A stretch of 64,000 nt of DNA from NCBI RefSeq assembly GCF_001425865.1, contig NZ_LMDS01000004.1, forward strand, positions 809,515 through 873,514, given 5' to 3'. Positions 45,051-53,142 of this stretch are shown here, piece after piece. The stretch is from Rhizobacter sp. Root404 (GTDB taxonomy: Bacteria; Pseudomonadota; Gammaproteobacteria; Burkholderiales; Burkholderiaceae_C). Under the pieces are notes generated by a model. The model searched no databases. It was not told where the DNA came from and saw only the letters and a program-made list of their open reading frames with translations. The stretch's first letter is position 1. Each line of letters opens with the position of its first letter. The position numbers were made by a program, and so were the translations under genes.

Positions 45051-45567
45051 CGGGTGCGTTCAATGTCTCGGGGGTGGCAACGTCGGCGGCGGGTGCCGGC
45101 TTGTCTTGGTCTTTGTCTTTTTCTTCTTCTTCGTCGAACAGCTTCAGGAACTTGGACTGGTTCATCTGCCGCAGCATCGCGAGCGGTATCGGATCGGGCT
45201 TGCCGTAGTCGTCGATGTAGGTGTCCAGCCCGTCCATCACGTTGAAGTGCGGGTCGGTGAAGAGCTTCTTCATGGCCGCGCGCTTCACGCCCTCGTCGAC
45301 ACCGCCGGCGACGAAGCGCGAGTAGTCGGACTCGCGCGTCAGCTGCGCCACGTCGGCCAGCGTGGGCATCGGCGGGGCCGTCGGCGTCACTTCGACAGAC
45401 GCCGGCGCCGCGCGTGCGACCACGGGCGCCTCGACGCCCGACGGCGTGGCCGGGGCCTGCACCGGCACGTGCTCAGTCGCCGGCAGCGCCGCCGCGCCCT
45501 CGCGCACCTGCGCCTTGCGCCGCGACCAGCGCGAGAGAAAGCCGTCCGGCGGTGCCTCGGTCGTCAT
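44974..45567 (-). CDS. DUF3306 protein
   Basis: This is a 197-residue soluble protein with the family opening GFLSRWSRRKAQ, a Pro/Ala/Val-rich linker and a conserved core DYSRFVAGGVDEGVKRAAMKKLF. An acidic Glu/Asp/Lys tail follows. Function is unknown, but the family is tied to formate dehydrogenase clusters. Its 3' end overlaps the ferredoxin gene by 77 bases in another frame, so the last 25 residues or so are constrained by both genes. Its start overlaps the DUF3305 stop as ATGA. Confidence 0.85.
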   Translation of the reverse strand: MTTEAPPDGFLSRWSRRKAQVREGAAALPATEHVPVQAPATPSGVEAPVVARAAPASVEVTPTAPPMPTLADVAQLTRESDYSRFVAGGVDEGVKRAAMKKLFTDPHFNVMDGLDTYIDDYGKPDPIPLAMLRQMNQSKFLKLFDEEEEKDKDQDKPAPAADVATPETLNAPDDHADLRLQQDDAVGQPGPAQGAGA

Positions 45568-46070
45568 GACCGCTGCCCGGGTGCGAGGAACGATTGCGGC
45601 CGGCGGCGCTTCTTCGGCTCGGGCTTGTAGTGCTCGTCGGCATAGGCCTGCAGCCACTCCGCCAGGTCGGCAGGGAGCGGCACGTTGTCGATGCGCTCCT
45701 GCGCGTCGAGCCAGCGCCCGGCCTCGTTGTACGAGACGCTCACGGTTTCGGGCCAGGCACGCGACGGGTCTTCATCGTCGACACGCCACATCACGAACCA
45801 GACCGGCGTGCCGGTGCGCAGGTTCAGGAAGTAGCCCTCCGCCTCGTCGCGGAACAGTTCGAGCGTGAAGTTCGGGTACAGCGTGCGCCGCACCTTGCCG
45901 TCGTCTCGCAGGATTCGCGGCGCTTCGCCGAAGGCCTCCTCGTGAGGCACCACGTCGATCAGCCGGAAGCGCCACGCCTCCCACTGGTTCGGATTCGCCT
46001 CGCGCTCCATGACCACCGCCACGCGGATGGCGGGTCGCGTGGTTACTGGCACATAGCCGACATTTTGCAT
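45564..46070 (-). CDS. DUF3305 protein
   Basis: This is a 168-residue soluble protein of the DUF3305 family, recognised from the segments RVAVVMEREANPNQWEAWRF, YPNFTLELFRDEAEGY and TPVWFVMWRVD. It ends in a basic tail (KPEPKKRRRP). The function is not known; it travels with DUF3306 and formate dehydrogenase. ATG 46070 is preferred; an in-frame ATG at 46097 runs into the repeat region. It is the first gene of the block formed with DUF3306, the ferredoxin and the TorD-like chaperone. Confidence 0.85.
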   Translation of the reverse strand: MQNVGYVPVTTRPAIRVAVVMEREANPNQWEAWRFRLIDVVPHEEAFGEAPRILRDDGKVRRTLYPNFTLELFRDEAEGYFLNLRTGTPVWFVMWRVDDEDPSRAWPETVSVSYNEAGRWLDAQERIDNVPLPADLAEWLQAYADEHYKPEPKKRRRPQSFLAPGQRS

Positions 46071-46134
46071 AGGCGCGCAGTCTAGTCGGTGCGCCATGCC
46101 CTCGTTGGGGACTCCTGCAATCGTCTGAGCACAA

Positions 46135-46364
46135 AGGCACGCCCGGGTGGGCTGAGCCGCGCGACGGAGGCGGTCATCGCTTCGCGATGACTGCTCTGCG
46201 CTGCTCGGGCGCGCGGCCTCGTCGCCAACTCACTTCGCGACCTGCGGTCGCTGCGTTCAGACATTCGCTCCGAAGTCAGATGACGAAGCGCGCTGCGCGC
46301 GCGGCCATACGCCCTGCGCTGCTCGACGCCTCCCACGCGCGGCGCAGCCCGCCCGGGCGCGCCT
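46135..46364 (+). repeat. Repetitive intergenic element, copy A
   Basis: About 230 bases bounded by inverted repeats of about 30 bases with a few mismatches (46138-46162 against 46337-46361 are 22/25 matched). Inside is a perfect hairpin, GTCATCGC-TTC-GCGATGAC (46173-46191). It shares a 20-base exact block (46283-46302) and a longer diverged core with copy B in the opposite orientation. It carries no open reading frame for a transposase, so a MITE-like or REP-like nature is possible. Confidence 0.7.
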
Positions 46365-46411
46365 TCGCAACACCGTGGAAGCGCTTTCCCGAACAAGCAC
46401 AGCTGGTGGTT

Positions 46412-46646
46412 GTCGCGGCAGGCGGCACCCGGCAGGGGCGATTTGGGTGGCGGTGAGGAGCGCAGGGCCGAGGTCGGCGCGCGCAGCGCGCTTCGTAGAC
46501 TGACTCGCCGCGGTTGTCTGAGCGCAGTGAGCGAAGCGAACGTCGCGAGTTCTGCGGCGCGACCTCGGACCGAGCACCGCAACGAAGTCGGCGCGCAGCG
46601 CCGACCGCTACCGCATGAGCCCCTGCCGGGTGCCGCCTGCCGCGAC
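46412..46646 (-). repeat. Repetitive intergenic element, copy B, inverted relative to copy A
   Basis: About 235 bases flanked by a perfect 27-base inverted repeat (46412-46438 and 46620-46646). The interior, read on the minus strand, aligns with copy A over about 110 bases, including the exact 20-base match at 46477-46496. The terminal repeats differ from those of copy A, so the copies share a core but not their ends. It ends 19 bases beyond the fdsA stop codon and may form a large stem that ends or stabilises the transcript. Confidence 0.75.
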
Positions 46647-46665
46647 GCGCTCGACCGTAAAAGGA

Positions 46666-49524
46666 TCAGGCAGCCGGCGCGACCCCATACCCAGAAACAG
46701 CGTGCGGCACCCCACCCGCCACCACCTGCACCGCGCAGTACTTGAACTCGGGAATCTTCCCGAAGGGATCGAGCGCCGCGTTGGTCAGCAGGTTGGCCGC
46801 CGCCTCGTAGTACGCGAACGGCACGAACACCGCACCAACCGGCGTGCCGTCGTCGCGCCGCACGTGCAGCGTGACCTCGCCCCGGCGCGAGCGCAGCGTG
46901 ATCACGTCGCCCGGCTGCAGGCCGAGCCGCGCCAGGTCGGGGCCGCCCATCGACGCGGTCGCGATCGGCTCGAGCGCGTCGAGCACGCTGGCGCGGCGCG
47001 TCATGCTGCCGGTGTGCCAGTGCTCGAGCTGGCGGCCGGTGATCAGCACGAACGGGTAGGCGGCATCGGGGCGCTCGTTGGCAGGGATGATGTCCGCCGG
47101 CACGAGCTTGACGCGGCCGTCGTCGGTCGGGAAGGTGTCGTCGAACACGATCGGCCGACCCGGGTCTTCGGCGGTCAGGCACGGATACGTCACGCTGTCC
47201 TCGCGCTGCAGCCGCTCCCAGGTGATGCCCGCGATGGCGCCGTGCATGGCCTGGCGCATCTCCTCGTAGACCGATGCGGCCCCCGAGTCCTCGCCCGCGT
47301 ACTGCCACTCGAGGCCGAGCCGCTGCGCGAGTTGCTGGATGATCCACAGGTCCTGCCGCGCGTCGCCGGGCAGGTCGAGCGCGCGACGGCCGAGCTGCAC
47401 CATGCGGTCGGTATTGCTGACCGTGCCGCCCTTCTCTGGCCAGGCGCTGGCGGGCAGCACCACGTCGGCGAGCCAGGCGGTCTCGGTCATGAAGATGTCC
47501 TGCACGACGAGATGCTCGAGCGAGGCCAGCGCGTGGCGGGCATGGTTCAGGTCCGGGTCGCTCATCGCCGGGTTCTCGCCCATGATGTACATGCCGCGCA
47601 CCTTGTGCGGGTCGGTGTCGGGCGCGAGCGCCTTGTGCATGATCTCGACCACCGTGTAGCCCGGCGTCGCGTCCAGCGGCGTCTTCCAGAAGTCCTCGAA
47701 CCACGCATGCGCGCCGGCGTTGTCGACGCGCTGGTAGTTCGGGAACATCATCGGGATCAGCCCCGCGTCGCTCGCGCCCTGCACGTTGTTCTGGCCGCGC
47801 AGCGGGTGCAGTCCCGAACCCGGCTTGCCGATCTGGCCGGTCACGCTGACCAGCGCGATCAGGCAGCGCGCGTTGTCGGTGCCGTGAACGTGCTGGCTGA
47901 TGCCCATGCCCCACAGGATCATCGCGCTCTTCGCGGTCGCGAACGCGCGCGCGACCTCGCGCAGCGTCTCGGCCGGGATGCCGCAGATCGGCGCCATCGC
48001 CTCGGGGCTGTAGCCCTGGACGTTCTCGCGCAGCGCCGCGAAGTTGTCGACCCGGTCGCGCACGAACGATTCGTCGACCAGGCCCTCCTCGATCACCGTG
48101 TGGATCAGCGCGTTCAGCATCGCGACGTCGGTGTCGGCGTTGAACTGCAGCGTGCGCCAGGCATGGCGCGACAGCTCCGTGCGGCGCGGATCGGCCAGCA
48201 CGATCTTCGCGCCGCGCTGCGCGGCGTTCTTCATCCAGGTCGCGGCGACCGGGTGGTTGACGGTCGGGTTCGAGCCGATCACGAAGATCAGCTCGGCATG
48301 CTCCACGTCGTTGACCGGGTTGCTGACCGCGCCCGAGCCCACGCCTTCGAGCAGTGCGGCGACGCTCGACGCGTGGCACAGGCGCGTGCAGTGGTCGACG
48401 TTGTTGCTGCCGAAGCCGGTGCGCACCAGCTTCTGGAACAGGTAGGCCTCCTCGTTGCTGCCCTTGGCCGAGCCGAAGCCGGCGAGGGACTTGGGGCCGT
48501 GCGTGTCGCGCAAAGCGCGCAGCGTGCCACCGGCGAACTCGAGCGCCTCGTTCCAGCTCGCCTCGCGGAACACCTCGGTCCAGTCGGCCGGGCGCGAGTC
48601 GATCGAAGGGTCCTTCGCGACGCCCGGCTTGCGGATCAGCGGCTTCGTCAGCCGCTGCGGGTGGCTCGCGTAGTCGAAGCCGAAACGACCCTTGACGCAC
48701 AGCCGGTCGTGGTTGGCCGGCCCGTCGCGGCCGTCGACACTGATGATCTTGTTGTCGCGCACGTTGTAGGTCAGCAGGCAGCCGACGCCGCAGAACGGGC
48801 AGACGGAGTCGACCTTCTTGTCGACCACCTGCGTGCCGAGCGACGTCTTCGGCATCAGCGCGCCGGTCGGGCAGGCCTGGACGCACTCGCCGCAGGCCAC
48901 GCAGGTGCTCTCGCCCATCGGGTCGCCGAGGTCGAACACGATCTGGCTGTGCGCGCCGCGCAGCGCGTAGCCGATCACGTCATTGACCTGTTCCTCGCGG
49001 CAGGCGCGCACGCAGCGCGTGCACTGGATGCAGCTGTCGAGGTTGACGGCCATCGCCGGGTGCGACAGATCGGGCGCGGGTTGCTCGCGGCGCAGCGCAC
49101 GCAGCTCCGGCCGCACCGTGACGCCTTCCTTCGCGGCCCACGCGCTCAGCTCGCCATGCGGCAACGCGGCGTCGCCATCGACCCACTTGTAGCCCGCATC
49201 GGGCAGGTCCGCGAGCAGCATCTCCAGCACCATCTGCTGGCTCTTCTTCGCGCGCGCACTGTCGCTGGTGACGACCATGCCGGGCTGCACGTTGCGGCAG
49301 CAGCTCGGCGCGAGCGTGCGCTCGCCCTTCACCTCGACGACGCAGGCGCGGCAGTTGCCGTCCGGCCGGTAGCCCTCCTTGAAGCACAGGTGCGGGATCT
49401 CGACGCCTTCGCGCTTGGCCGCGCTCAGGATGGTCTCGCCGTCGAACGCGCTGACGGGTCGGCCGTCGAGCGTGAACTCGATCGCCGCAGCCTGCAGTTG
49501 CGTGAGGTGGGTAGGTGCGTTCAT
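46666..49524 (-). CDS. fdsA: NAD-linked formate dehydrogenase alpha subunit
   Basis: This is a 952-residue cytosolic catalytic subunit of the FdsABG type. From the N-terminus it has a [2Fe-2S] domain (CFKEGYRPDGNCRACVVEV), a His/Cys cluster region, two [4Fe-4S] motifs (CIQCTRCVRACREE, CVACGECVQACPTGA) and the molybdopterin domain with its own cluster CPFCGVGC. The metal ligand is Cys383 in RLCHASSV (codon TGC). There is no signal peptide. It oxidises formate and sends electrons to the FMN/NAD subunit encoded by the overlapping upstream gene (ATGA overlap). Confidence 0.96.
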   Translation of the reverse strand: MNAPTHLTQLQAAAIEFTLDGRPVSAFDGETILSAAKREGVEIPHLCFKEGYRPDGNCRACVVEVKGERTLAPSCCRNVQPGMVVTSDSARAKKSQQMVLEMLLADLPDAGYKWVDGDAALPHGELSAWAAKEGVTVRPELRALRREQPAPDLSHPAMAVNLDSCIQCTRCVRACREEQVNDVIGYALRGAHSQIVFDLGDPMGESTCVACGECVQACPTGALMPKTSLGTQVVDKKVDSVCPFCGVGCLLTYNVRDNKIISVDGRDGPANHDRLCVKGRFGFDYASHPQRLTKPLIRKPGVAKDPSIDSRPADWTEVFREASWNEALEFAGGTLRALRDTHGPKSLAGFGSAKGSNEEAYLFQKLVRTGFGSNNVDHCTRLCHASSVAALLEGVGSGAVSNPVNDVEHAELIFVIGSNPTVNHPVAATWMKNAAQRGAKIVLADPRRTELSRHAWRTLQFNADTDVAMLNALIHTVIEEGLVDESFVRDRVDNFAALRENVQGYSPEAMAPICGIPAETLREVARAFATAKSAMILWGMGISQHVHGTDNARCLIALVSVTGQIGKPGSGLHPLRGQNNVQGASDAGLIPMMFPNYQRVDNAGAHAWFEDFWKTPLDATPGYTVVEIMHKALAPDTDPHKVRGMYIMGENPAMSDPDLNHARHALASLEHLVVQDIFMTETAWLADVVLPASAWPEKGGTVSNTDRMVQLGRRALDLPGDARQDLWIIQQLAQRLGLEWQYAGEDSGAASVYEEMRQAMHGAIAGITWERLQREDSVTYPCLTAEDPGRPIVFDDTFPTDDGRVKLVPADIIPANERPDAAYPFVLITGRQLEHWHTGSMTRRASVLDALEPIATASMGGPDLARLGLQPGDVITLRSRRGEVTLHVRRDDGTPVGAVFVPFAYYEAAANLLTNAALDPFGKIPEFKYCAVQVVAGGVPHAVSGYGVAPAA

Positions 49525-51335
49525 GCTGCGCCTCCGATTTCATGCGCGAAGTGCTGAACGACGCAGCGCACGGGGTTGGGCGCCGCCTGGCCCAACCCGC
49601 AGATGGACGCGTCGGTCATCACCTGGTTCAGGTCTTCGAGCGTCGCGCGGTCCCAGGTGTCGGCCGCCATCAGGCGCGCGGCCTTGTCGGTGCCGACGCG
49701 GCACGGCGTGCACTGGCCGCAGCTCTCGTGCGCGAAGAATCGCATCATGTTGAGCGCGGCGTCGCGGGCGCGGTCCTGCGCACCGAGCACGATCACCGCG
49801 GCCGAGCCGATGAAGCAGCCGTGCGGCTGCAGCGTGTCGAAATCGAGCGGGATGTCGGCCATCGACGCGGGCAGGATGCCGCCGGACGCGCCGCCCGGCA
49901 GGTACGCGTACAGCGTGTGGCCCTCGGCCATGCCGCCGCAGTAGTCGTCGACCAGTTCGCGCAGCGTGATGCCGGCGGGCGCGAGCTTCACACCCGGCTG
50001 CGCCACGCGCCCGCTGACGCTGAAGCTGCGCAGCCCCTTGCGGCCATGGCGGCCGAAGCCGGCGAACCACGCCGGCCCGCGCTGCAGGATGTCGCGCACC
50101 CAGTACAGCGTCTCGAAGTTGTGCTCGAGCGTCGGCCGGCCGAACAGCCCGACCTGCGCGATGTAGGGCGGGCGCAGCCGCGGTTCGCCGCGCTGGCCTT
50201 CGATGCTCTGGATCATCGCGGACTCCTCGCCGCAGATGTAGGCACCGGCGCCGCGGCGCAGCTCGATGTGCGGCAGCGCGAACGGCGCGGCCTGCTGCAG
50301 CTTCGCGAGCTCGCTGGTCAGCAGTTCGCGGCAGCCGTGGTATTCGTCGCGCAGGTAGACATAGACCGAGTCGATGCCGACCACGTGCGCGGCGATCAGC
50401 AGCCCTTCGAGGAAGCGGTGCGGGTCGCGTTCGAGGTAGGTGCGGTCCTTGAAGGTGCCGGGCTCGCCCTCGTCGATGTTGACCGCCATCAGGCGCGGCG
50501 CGGGCTGGTCGCGCACGATGCGCCACTTGCGGCCGGCCGGGAAGCCGGCGCCGCCGAGACCGCGCAGGCCGGAGTCCTCGAGCGCCTGGATCAATTCGTC
50601 GCCGGCGCGCTCGCCGGCGATCACCTCGGCGGCGAGCGCGTACCCTCCCGCCGCGCGGTAGTGGGCGTAGTCGACGAACGATGGCGCCACGTCGGCGTGG
50701 CGCTCGCTGACTCCGCGTTCGGCCAGCGCGGCAGGATCGAACGTCGAATCGGCGTGCGCCACCGGGTGGCGCGTCTGCCCTTGCCGTACCGTGGCGACCA
50801 CCGCCTCGGCATCGGCGCGCGGCACCGGGCACTGGTGCACGACCGCGACCGGCGCCTGCTCGCAGCGGCCGACACACGGCGCGGCGATCACGTTGACGTC
50901 GGCACCGAGCAGCGCCGGCAACCGGGCCAGCAAGTCGCGCGCGCCGGCCAGCTCGCAGCTCAGCCCGTCGCACACGCGCACCGTGATCGCGGCGGGCGTT
51001 TCGCCGTCGCCGAGCACCTCGAAGTGGTGATAGAAGCTCGCGACCTCGAAGACCTCGGCCATCGGAACGTTCGTCTCCTTCGCGAGCGCCACCAGGTGGC
51101 GTTCGTGCAGGCCGAGGCAGGCATCGTTCAGCAGGTGCAGGTGCTCGATCAGCCGATCGCGCCGCCAGCCCGCGGCGGGCTTCGCGCCGATCAGCGCACG
51201 CACTTCGGCCAGGGCGGCGTCGTCCGGCTGCCGGCCCTTCAGACGGCTCTTGCGCTTGATGCGCTGGCGCAGCTCGTCGGGGGTGGCCGAGGCCACCACC
51301 GGCATGGCCGGGCGGGGTTCCTGCATCTGACTCAT
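49521..51335 (-). CDS. fdsB: Fused gamma-beta subunit of NAD-linked formate dehydrogenase
   Basis: This 604-residue protein joins two subunits that are separate in the typical fdsGBACD operon. Residues up to about 165 are NuoE/FdsG-like with a thioredoxin-fold [2Fe-2S] site (CDGLSC and CVGRC). From about 200 it is NuoF/FdsB-like with the NADH/FMN region GLRGLGGAGFPAGRKW, GAYICGEESA and the [4Fe-4S] motif SCGQCTPCRVG plus a later ICGLG. It reduces NAD+ with electrons from FdsA. The stop overlaps the fdsA start by four bases, and the gene begins four bases after the antiporter stop. Confidence 0.94.
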   Translation of the reverse strand: MSQMQEPRPAMPVVASATPDELRQRIKRKSRLKGRQPDDAALAEVRALIGAKPAAGWRRDRLIEHLHLLNDACLGLHERHLVALAKETNVPMAEVFEVASFYHHFEVLGDGETPAAITVRVCDGLSCELAGARDLLARLPALLGADVNVIAAPCVGRCEQAPVAVVHQCPVPRADAEAVVATVRQGQTRHPVAHADSTFDPAALAERGVSERHADVAPSFVDYAHYRAAGGYALAAEVIAGERAGDELIQALEDSGLRGLGGAGFPAGRKWRIVRDQPAPRLMAVNIDEGEPGTFKDRTYLERDPHRFLEGLLIAAHVVGIDSVYVYLRDEYHGCRELLTSELAKLQQAAPFALPHIELRRGAGAYICGEESAMIQSIEGQRGEPRLRPPYIAQVGLFGRPTLEHNFETLYWVRDILQRGPAWFAGFGRHGRKGLRSFSVSGRVAQPGVKLAPAGITLRELVDDYCGGMAEGHTLYAYLPGGASGGILPASMADIPLDFDTLQPHGCFIGSAAVIVLGAQDRARDAALNMMRFFAHESCGQCTPCRVGTDKAARLMAADTWDRATLEDLNQVMTDASICGLGQAAPNPVRCVVQHFAHEIGGAA

Positions 51336-51339
51336 CGAT

Positions 51340-53004
51340 TCATCCGAAGAACTTCGCGACGCTCAGCAGCGTCTTGTACACGCCCCAGGCCAGCGGGATG
51401 CCGACCGCCAGCCAGGCCAGCGCCACCAGGGCCGTCGGCGTCGTGCCGCCGCCGCTCGCCGACGCCGCCAGCTCCGACGCCGACGCCCGCTCGTGCGCAA
51501 GCCGCTTCTCGTCCGCCAGCTCGGCGTCGGTCATGAACCATTTGTCGGCGAGCGGACGGATCAACAGGTTGCAGATCAGGCCCAGCGCCAGCATGCCCAC
51601 CAGGATGTACATGGTCTGGTTGTACACCTGCTCGCGCGGGATGCCCAGGCCGAGCTGGTACTCGCGCATGTAGTTCACGACCACCGGGCCGAGGATGCCG
51701 GCGGTCGCCCACGCGGTCAGCAGGCGGCCGTGGATCGCGCCGACCATCTGCGTGCCGAACAGGTCGGCGAGGTAGGCCGGCACGGTCGAGAAGCCGCCGC
51801 CGTACATGCTCAGGATCACACAGCAGGCGGCGACGAACAGCAGCTTCGAACCCGCCATCGCGCTGCCCGGCATGCTCGCGTACATCAGGCCGCCGAGCAC
51901 GAAGAACACGGTATACGTCAGCTTGCGGCCGAGCTTGTCGGACAGGCTGGCCCAGAAGAACCGGCCGCCGATGTTGAACAGGCTCAGCAGCGCGGTGAAA
52001 CCGGCCGCGACGCCGGCGATTGACGCGAGCTGCGCCTTGTCGAGCTCGCCGAACTTCTTCGCGACGCCGATCAGGTTGCCGCCGAACACCTCCTGCAGCA
52101 TCGGGCTGGCCATGCCGATCACGCCGATGCCGGCCGACACGTTCATGCACAGCACCATCCAGACCAGCCAGAACTGCGGGATGCCCCAGACGCGCTTCAC
52201 GTGGACGTGGCGCTGCGTGATCATCGCCGCCTGGGCCGGCGGCGGCGGGGTCCAGCCGGCGGGCTTCCAGCCAGTCACCGGGACGCGGTAGCCGAGCGCG
52301 CCGCCCATCATGAACACGAAGTAGATCAGCGCCATCACGACAAAGGTGGGGGCCACGCCCACGTCGGTCGGCGTGGCGAACGACTTGATGAGCTCGGCCG
52401 CCAGCGGCGAGCCGATCATCGCGCCGCCGCCGAAGCCCATGATCGCCATGCCGGTGGCCATGCCGCGCTTGTCCGGGAACCACTTGATCAGGGTGCTGAC
52501 CGGGCTGATGTAGCCGAGCCCTAGACCGACGCCGCCGATCACGCCCGAGCCCAGCAGCATCAGCCAGAACTGATGCAGGTGGACGCCGAGCGCCGAGATC
52601 AGCATGCCGCCGCACCAGCACAGCGCACTGACGACGCCGGCCTTGCGCGGGCCGGCGTGCTCCAGCCAGCCGCCCCAGATCGCCGCCGACGCGCCGAGGA
52701 TCACGAAGAACAGCGTGAACATCCAGCCCAGCGTCGCGATCTTCCAGTCGCAGCTGGTCACGAACAGCTCCTGGAAGAAGCCGATCTCGGGCCCGCACTT
52801 GATCGACTCCTTGATGCCCAGCGCCTTCGACAGCGGCAGCCAGAACACCGAGAAGCCGTATGCCATGCCGATGCACAGGTGGATCGCCAGCGCGGCCGGC
52901 GGCACCAGCCAGCGGTTGAAGCCGGGGCCGGCGACGATGCGTTCCTTGTCCAGAAAGCCCGGCGCGCCCGCCATGCCGCCCGGTCCGTCCCATACAGCCG
53001 CCAT
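51340..53004 (-). CDS. Oxalate/formate antiporter-family MFS transporter
   Basis: This is a 554-residue carrier of the OFA family with about twelve membrane helices. It is longer than OxlT because of a cytosolic N-terminus of about 35 residues, an internal loop and a hydrophilic stretch near the C-terminus before a last helix. The OFA-like segments IHLCIGMAYGFSVFWLPLS and the MFS loop motif FPDKRGMATGMAI are visible. AAGGAG precedes the ATG. It leads the fds operon, so formate (or oxalate/formate) transport is likely. No oxalate-degrading genes are in the window. Confidence 0.88.
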   Translation of the reverse strand: MAAVWDGPGGMAGAPGFLDKERIVAGPGFNRWLVPPAALAIHLCIGMAYGFSVFWLPLSKALGIKESIKCGPEIGFFQELFVTSCDWKIATLGWMFTLFFVILGASAAIWGGWLEHAGPRKAGVVSALCWCGGMLISALGVHLHQFWLMLLGSGVIGGVGLGLGYISPVSTLIKWFPDKRGMATGMAIMGFGGGAMIGSPLAAELIKSFATPTDVGVAPTFVVMALIYFVFMMGGALGYRVPVTGWKPAGWTPPPPAQAAMITQRHVHVKRVWGIPQFWLVWMVLCMNVSAGIGVIGMASPMLQEVFGGNLIGVAKKFGELDKAQLASIAGVAAGFTALLSLFNIGGRFFWASLSDKLGRKLTYTVFFVLGGLMYASMPGSAMAGSKLLFVAACCVILSMYGGGFSTVPAYLADLFGTQMVGAIHGRLLTAWATAGILGPVVVNYMREYQLGLGIPREQVYNQTMYILVGMLALGLICNLLIRPLADKWFMTDAELADEKRLAHERASASELAASASGGGTTPTALVALAWLAVGIPLAWGVYKTLLSVAKFFG

Positions 53005-53102
53005 CGATTTCTCCTTGTGGTGGTTGACCGCGCAGCTCGCGCGAACGGGGCGCAGTGTCGGCAGCGCGCGCCGGCGCGTCCAATTGATTCGGGAAACGGG
53101 AC

Positions 53103-53119
53103 GATTCGCCGCCTGAATC
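53103..53119 (-). promoter_or_regulatory. Candidate LysR operator upstream of the antiporter-fds operon
   Basis: GATTC-N7-GAATC is an interrupted palindrome that contains the T-N11-A pattern of LysR-type binding sites. A further GATTC lies 17 bases away at 53086-53090. It sits in the 138-base gap between the LysR gene and the antiporter start. Confidence 0.45.
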
Positions 53120-53142
53120 TCAGGCAGGGCAAACCCGTGCGC

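Larger units (their letters stand above)
46071..46665 (+). other. 595-bp non-coding gap holding two inverted repetitive elements
   Basis: No gene could be supported between the fdsA stop and the DUF3305 start. The open frames that cross it are low-complexity and run antisense to or overlap real genes. Most of the stretch is made of two related elements in opposite orientation, described separately. The promoter of the DUF3305 block must lie at its left end, but I see no clear elements. Confidence 0.7.

Noticed and set aside
42885..45245. Long plus-strand open frame opposite the multi-cluster ferredoxin gene.
   Set aside because: It mirrors the reading frame of the real gene and shows no protein motif; similar shadows lie opposite most genes here.
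46082..48886. Minus-strand open frame of over 900 codons overlapping fdsA and running through the repeat region.
   Set aside because: It is a frame-shifted reading of fdsA that continues into the inverted repeats; its composition is Arg/Ala-rich and motif-free.
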